DNA from: Lamellibrachia satsuma
Taxonomy: Eukaryota > Annelida > Polychaeta > Sabellida > Siboglinidae
Direction: 5' to 3'
DNA: 64,000 nt
Assembly (NCBI GenBank): GCA_033239005.1
Contig: BSQZ01000095.1
Span: 904,867 to 968,866, forward strand
Part shown: piece after piece, positions 56,678-64,000 of the stretch
Layout of the letters: every line of letters begins with the position of its first letter
Position numbering within the stretch: position 1 is the first letter of the stretch
Notes under the pieces: model-generated
The model's input: the letters and a program-made list of their open reading frames with translations, nothing else
Databases searched by the model: none
Told to the model about the DNA's origin: nothing
Program-made: the position numbers and the translations under genes

Positions 56678-57290
56678 GAACAGAATATCACACTTAATTA
56701 TCAAATCACTTAAAAGGGGCATACAACCCTTAATTCCTTTACAATTAAAATATGCAATGTGTTGATTTCTGTGGTTTAGTCTTGATGTTAAAGAATTTCC
56801 CCAAATACACATCAGCTGGCCAGTTTTCCGCGTTAAAAACCTAGATGAGTTATTGCTCGTTACTTCAATCTTAAATGATGCATAACTTTCATGTTTTGTG
56901 TTTAGCTTTACACACTTTGTATCAAGATTATGCACAGCCTTGACATATACTGACAGCTCATAAGCTGTCACAGTAGGACCTAGCTGCGACATAAAAGCTG
57001 ATAGATATCATCCCCTATTCACTTTGCGTTCACTTTTGCCCTTCCGTGTCCCGATCACCGCATGGTTGCCGTTCTTGCGCATATTCTTCCCCGACACCAG
57101 CTTGAAGCCATCATCGTTAGTCATCTTACTCGTTTTTTCGGCGCACCAGGGCCCATTATTCTCGAAGAAATTTCATCGTACATACGGCTTGCGGATTTGC
57201 GCAGCTACGAAAATCGCAACCTCAAAGGTGCCTCCTCCTTCTTTGTAAAAAAAAACAAACTAGTATCCACTGCAATATGCTAGTTCGTTT

Positions 57291-58773
57291 GTGCAAATGA
57301 ACCGGATTTGCGATAGGCTAAATCAGTTGAGGATGCAGTTGTAGTGCTTGTTGAAGCATTAAGTAATTTAATAGTTTACAAACGAGTTAGCATGTCGTAC
57401 TGGATACTAGGTAGGCTTAAATTTTTGCAAAATGAATTTGAAATAAGAAAAGCAAAAAATCGAATTGAGGAGGCATATTTAATTATATATAATTAAGTTA
57501 TCAAAAGGTCACATTGTAGTAAAGTCAACTGTGTACACCATTTCCCCAGTACATGTACGAACACCGCTGTCGTGCATAATTATTTATGGCTGAAATAGGT
57601 AATATTACTTAATTAGGCTATTGTAAACATAAATAGAGTTCGAGTTCATACATTATTAAGGCAACATTTGATGGTCTTCGTTTTATTCCATCTCAATATC
57701 TCCATTAATACACATGCAAGTTGAACTTAAATTCAGTAGCAGTGCAGCCCACAAACATCCAGATCACAAGAAATGGACTATGTTCCTAGTGTAAAAAATG
57801 CCCCGTTTTATGACACTAAAAGGTTGAATAACTTCGCAAATAATATATGTTTATATTGATGAATGACAAGACATCAGAATGGAAGAGCATTCAAGAAAAA
57901 CCGGCGAGTTGTCAATATAGCAACTATAATGTAGCAATGACATTTAAAAATAGTAATCTATAGATAATATACGTAGTCAGAAAGTTGTTGACAAGAAGTA
58001 TTTGTTTACCATTTCGAATAGTGTACTGTCGAGACCGACTTGGTCTGTGACAGTAACTCGACTCGAGTAAGACTAAGTTGTGTAAGCGTTGTGTAAATGT
58101 TGTGTAAGTGTTCTGTAAGTACCCTTGGTCGTGGTTTCGTCTTTTCGAAGTCGAAAACATCAACATCGTTATATTGTCCAATTGTTATGCGTTTTTTATC
58201 AGGAATAATGTGTGCGCGTGTGGATTTGACAACACGATCGCCAAAATCGACAAATAAAGAAAGAAGAAAACCATTGGCATTGTCTTATTGTAATATTGAT
58301 TGTCCAGCATCGGTTATAATAAATATTATTCATCTATGTGCATGACTATGTCTATGAATATGAATAATTAAGCGTAAAAATAATACACACATACTTCTCT
58401 GTAATAATACAAATATATACACATTATGATTAGTATTTGTAATAGTGTCTTACATGGAATAACCTATTTCAAATATCTTATTTAATAACAGCACTGACCC
58501 AGTAGTGTCAATCTCTTCGACTAAAGAAATAACAAGATAAAGTAAGTTATATGACATGGTCATGTTATGTATGATAGAAATGCACACTATGTACTATAAC
58601 ACAGCTGCAACTATGTAATTATAATTAGTAAAGACACGTACATACTATTGATTGTACACATACTAGTAGATCACTGATGATACAATAACACTGAAGTTAT
58701 ATTTCATCCCATAATTGCCAGGGTTTTGCGGTTAATTATTACAAACTAGTCCATGCAAATAAAAATGGTGGGG
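57291..58773. other. Unannotated spacer
   Basis: AT-rich, nothing recognised. Confidence 0.4.
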
Positions 58774-58775
58774 AG

Positions 58776-60646
58776 AGTTGCCGGGATTGGACCAGTTCAT
58801 CGATCAGACCAGTGCTGTATATTCCATATTACTGTATACCATGGAATCCTATATCGATTATATCATTCATCAGTGGCATTTCAGATGACACGGTAAGTTT
58901 CGACGAAATAGCAGTACTTTTTAAATATTGATCACCGAAAGTAGGTTTTCTATATCCCCGACATAATAATCAGGCCGTGATCAGTTATCAGTACAGTACC
59001 CTTAGTCATACGAAAATGTGTGTCCATCAAGAGTATGGGAGCCCAACGTACGTGGCGATAATAAGAATTTTAAAGTGGATGTCGTCTGCTTGTGATTACT
59101 AAGCAATATTTTTAACACGTGAAATTCCACGATTGGGCCCCTGCAGTTTCCACAATTGGACCAGTGACCCACATAAGGGTATGCCATCACTCGATGTGTG
59201 TAATTATTTCAACACAGTTTATTGATGACCAGAAAGTAATATTAGACAAGGGAGCAATTATAATAATAATAAAGGAAGTTGCTAAGTGGTCCAGTCGAGG
59301 GAACTTTTAACAGAACACATTTTTTCACAGGAAAATTTACATTGTTTCGGATTACCAAAGACTTTATTAGGATTTACATAAATTTAGCGCTAATTAATGG
59401 TCATATATAAACGGAAGAGAATGAAAATAGAACTGACAAATGGTGGATCTCCGGGGGCAAAGGCTGGATGTCCAATGAGGGGCTGTTATATGGCTGTGAT
59501 ATTTCGTAGATTTTGTTAAACCAACGAAGGAGGAGACTGTTGTGTTCATACTCGATAGTCACGTGACGCACACAAAGAATTTGGCTGTAACTGACATGGC
59601 TCGGGAAGCTGGAGTGGCCATTGTCTCACGACTCACCGATTCCAGCCTTTGGGTGGGGCTTTTTTCAGAAAGCTTGGGAAATACTACGATGATGCATTGA
59701 GGATGTGGATGAGAGTACATGTAGGCATGTCGCCGAAATTCTACGCAACCTCTGACACCAGAAAGAAAGTAGCTAAACAAAGCAAAGTCGGACCGGAGAT
59801 AGCTACGCCTACTAGGCCTACACCCACCCAAGAGCCCAGTACTTCTAAGACCACTGCAACTCAATCGAGAGCGCACAACAGTTCTGATCCACCCAAACCT
59901 AGTCGATTGCAGCTCATAAAGGACATCGAAGGCTGCAGAACTGGTCAATGGTGCACCATTTTGTACGATGGTAAAATCTACCCAGGCATAATGCGAGGAG
60001 TCATGGATGTCACGAAAGAAACTGTGGCGGTGCAGTGCGTGTAAATTGTGCGTGTATGTTGTTGTTGGCTCTAAAGGATGTCGACCATTTCCACTAGCCT
60101 ACTCTGAAGCCATTGACAGAAGACTATGAACATTAGGCCCTGTTAACATTTCATTTAACTATTGATTAATTTTATGTTTCTAGTGAACACTATATATTAC
60201 TCACGTATTAATTCATAGTTTGGTCTGCATAATTTGTTTTTCCAGTCGAAGAAGACATGGGACATTGTGTAGGGTGGATGGAACTACAAAGATTATGCAC
60301 ACTGGTATTTATTAGTATATTGTATTTAATTAATGATAACTATTATTGTTATAATGAACACTATATGTTACTTATGTATCAATTCATAATTATGTTTACT
60401 CCTATATATAATCATTTTAGTTTTGGTCCAATCGAAGACATTGGCTGTTCCAATCGAGGAAACCGTGGCCACGATTGGACTGTTTTGTATTTTTTTTCAA
60501 ATTTAATTAATGTTTCTTGTGATTAATAGCTTGTTGTTGAAAATAAAATATAAACTCTTTGTTAGTATATTGTTTACATCAATTCCATTTGTTTTCGCGT
60601 CTATATTCAAGTTTATCGTTAGGGGTCCCAATCCCGGCAACTCTCC
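58776..60646 (+). mobile_element. pogo/Tigger-like DNA transposon, internally deleted
   Basis: The ends carry inverted GGGGAGAGTTGCCGGGATTG (58776 and, on the minus strand, from 60646). Between them, 59540-60044 (+) translates in two frames to transposase pieces: LDSHVTHTKNLAVTDMAREA (the DxHxxH block of the DDE_1 domain), then GAFFRKLGKYYDDALRMWMR, a linker, and a tail GQWCTILYDGKIYPGIM. The N-terminal HTH and first Asp are gone. Several CACGATTGGACCAG-like motifs lie under both ends. TA follows the right end but the left flank is not TA. Confidence 0.75.
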
Positions 60647-60649
60647 CCT

Positions 60650-61199
60650 ATGTGTTAATTGGTTAATGCCCTAATTTCACGGCGTCACTTACGAAACGCC
60701 TTCACCTTGAAATTAACATTTTAGCACACGCGCTGTTTATAAGCAGTACAGGTATAGTGCAACACCACAGTTAGAAATAGTTTCCAAGTAATCATACATT
60801 TTGACCACTTGTTGCAGATCTAGCAACTTCACTAAACCAATAAGTCTCCAAACAATCACATTTGTTTTAGGCACCCTAGAGACAATGAGGTTATTTATTC
60901 AGCCGCATATATTCATCCGTCCAACGCCCTCGAGCCAGAGTAGAAGAGCTATGTATTACTACGCAGTAGTTGCGCAACGTTGTTGTCTTGGGAGATTAGC
61001 TAAAGCTTGGCCAATTTAAATACACTTCCCTTGGCCAACAGCAAAGGGCTAGTTCAAAAAAAAAAGATATGTAGTCTCCGTAAAATGAGGGTTATGTAAT
61101 TGCATACATTCATTTATGTAACGCAACGACATAATGCTACGCAACGACACATCACTAGATCGTGTGAAAATGTATAGAATTTCTTTATTATAAGAGAGA
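60650..61199. other. Unannotated spacer
   Basis: Nothing recognised. Confidence 0.4.
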
Positions 61200-61437
61200 T
61201 AGAGACAACCCCTCCACTGAGCACAGACCGCAGAGTGAGTCAACCGTGGCGACACGGTGACGTGCATGTGTGAGTGCGATAGTAAGAAACACAGAACTGC
61301 ATATTCGTATTTAACTAACTAACTGGCGCTGACAACCAGGAAGTTCCTCTCTCGAATCGATGAGATGTTTGACGGCAGTTTACAAAGTACACATTCACGA
61401 ATGAATTAGTCATTGGTAGTGAGCTTGGAACAGTGCT
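61200..61437 (+). promoter_or_regulatory. Putative gene D promoter block
   Basis: Inverted counterpart of 51567-51760: CTCCACTGAGCACAGACCGC, CCGTGGCGAC (61245-61254), CCAGGAAGTT (61337-61346, ETS core). Conservation with gene C is strong. Role inferred. Confidence 0.45.
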
Positions 61438-61494
61438 ATGGAGAAGGGCATAAAACAAGGCAACCTACACATGCTCGTCAGCAGACCTGGTAAT
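61438..61494 (+). CDS. Gene D exon 1: 5' end of another DOK-like gene
   Basis: ATG opens MEKGIKQGNLHMLVSRPGN and ends at donor GTAAGT (61495-61500). It differs from gene C exon 1 by four residues. It is intact, head to head with gene C, and has no further PH or PTB exon before 64 kb. A LINE lies in what would be intron 1. It is either a gene continuing beyond the window or an orphan exon. Confidence 0.65.
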
Positions 61495-61659
61495 GTAAGT
61501 GAAATGCCAAGTGCGAAATCTTCGAAAGCCGAGTGGTAAATAACATGCAAAGTATGACGTCAGGTTGTTTGTAGAGTATGTGTGTCGATATGGCTGGACT
61601 CGTGTGCATGCTATGGCAGTGGCCGTGATATGTGGTTTGTTTGTTTTCTAACTTTCTCC

Positions 61660-61740
61660 CTGGACATTATCCCCGAGACATTACCCCGCGGACATTATCC
61701 CCTATGACATTACCCGCGGGCATTTTCCGGCAGCCTATAA
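61660..61740. repeat. Short GACATTATCCCC-type repeats
   Basis: Four or five imperfect 15-20 bp units (GACATTATCCCCGAGACATT, ACCCGCGGACATTATCCCC, and so on). Confidence 0.7.
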
Positions 61741-61919
61741 TGTCCTAGATAGTAATACTACTAAATGCAACATTTCAGGAGGCTAAATCAGACAATATAG
61801 GGCAGTTATTTGTAACTCCAGAAATTGTAAAAAGTAAACGAAGGCACAAGAAAGAAAAAAGCAACGAAGGATAATAAATAACGTGGAGTGGATAGAATTC
61901 CGCCAATACTACTACTGGA

Positions 61920-63560
<1,641 letters not shown>

Positions 63561-63699
63561 TGCAGTATCCCCGGACATGGCAGAAATCGACCTGAAAACA
63601 CATTAAAATAATGTGTGCTTAACATTAAAATCGTAAAAAAACATGCCAGAAGAAAGACTACTGAAAACCCCATAATCTAAACCCTAATATTAAAAACCT

Positions 63700-64000
<301 letters not shown>

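Larger units (their letters stand above)
54225..57290 (-). mobile_element. APE-type LINE, degenerate, interrupted by another LINE
   Basis: Minus strand: an ORF1-like C-terminus (57290-56750; DGFKLVSGKNMRKNGNHAVI, TVTAYELSVYV, HESYASFKIEVTSN), the start of the endonuclease (FNCKGIKGCMPLLSDLIIKC-DIL, 56.7 kb), the nested insertion, the rest of the endonuclease (LQELMLKKQDCHFLNT, YLPYECEENRDRF, SDFNANIS, WLDHVIGT; 55.8-55.3 kb), and RT (VGNGVKQGG, LSPLLFKFYMDNL, RLIYADD; about 54.75-54.48 kb). Many stops and deletions. Confidence 0.8.

Noticed and set aside
57024..57283. Plus-strand frames with LRSYENRNL
   Set aside because: The minus strand of the same stretch carries LINE ORF1 sequence (DGFKLVSGKNMRKNG). 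The YEN word here is coincidental.

Overview
This is a eukaryotic, almost certainly invertebrate animal window. It is AT-rich, its genes have GT-AG introns, and it is crowded with (TA)n microsatellites, minisatellites and broken transposons (CR1-like, APE-type and RTE-like LINEs, Ty3/gypsy, hAT-like, pogo-like and other TIR elements). I cannot name the species; marine invertebrate is a guess from the repeat mix. There are no operons, rRNA genes, tRNA genes or CRISPR arrays that I can support.

The only recognisable host genes are a cluster of docking-protein (DOK)-like adaptors: an N-terminal PH domain, an IRS-type PTB domain split over two exons, and tyrosine-motif tails. Gene A (+, 26658-36953, five exons) is a PH-PTB protein with a long proline- and tyrosine-rich tail and one apparent 1-nt frameshift. 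Gene C (-, 51566-42096, nine exons, all splice phases compatible, 527 codons) encodes PH, PTB, three YEN(V/I) motifs and then a SECOND PTB. I know of no described DOK protein with that layout. Gene B (+, about 7972-13031) is a decayed relative of gene C: a first exon without ATG, a PTB exon with a nonsense codon, and an intact PTB exon pair at the 3' end. Gene D (+, 61438) shows only an intact first exon and would continue beyond the window. A fifth relic (E, -, 7409-7465) is a first exon with stop codons.

The first exons occur as two head-to-head pairs, E/B (506 bp apart) and C/D (9.9 kb apart, the gap filled by LINEs and a pogo-like transposon). All four share a conserved upstream block containing GTCGCCACGG and an ETS-like ACTTCC core. 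A block downstream of gene A (37.2-38.6 kb) is duplicated beside the 3' end of gene C (41.3-42.03 kb). The cluster therefore grew by segmental and inverted duplication.

Layout: 1-7 kb is repeats and a LINE tail. 7.3-13.0 kb holds relics E and B, with a gypsy fragment and a 38-bp minisatellite in B's intron. 14.4-24 kb holds minisatellites, a broken coiled-coil gene, and LINEs with a 1.4-kb 51-bp satellite. 24.5-26.4 kb is a TIR element. 26.66-36.95 kb is gene A. 37-41.9 kb is the duplicated 3' flank and repeats. 42.1-51.6 kb is gene C. 52-61 kb is nested LINEs and a pogo relic. 61.4 kb is the gene D start, followed by a CR1-like LINE and terminal (TA)n. In several places a microsatellite or minisatellite has visibly grown out of codons or ends of a transposon.
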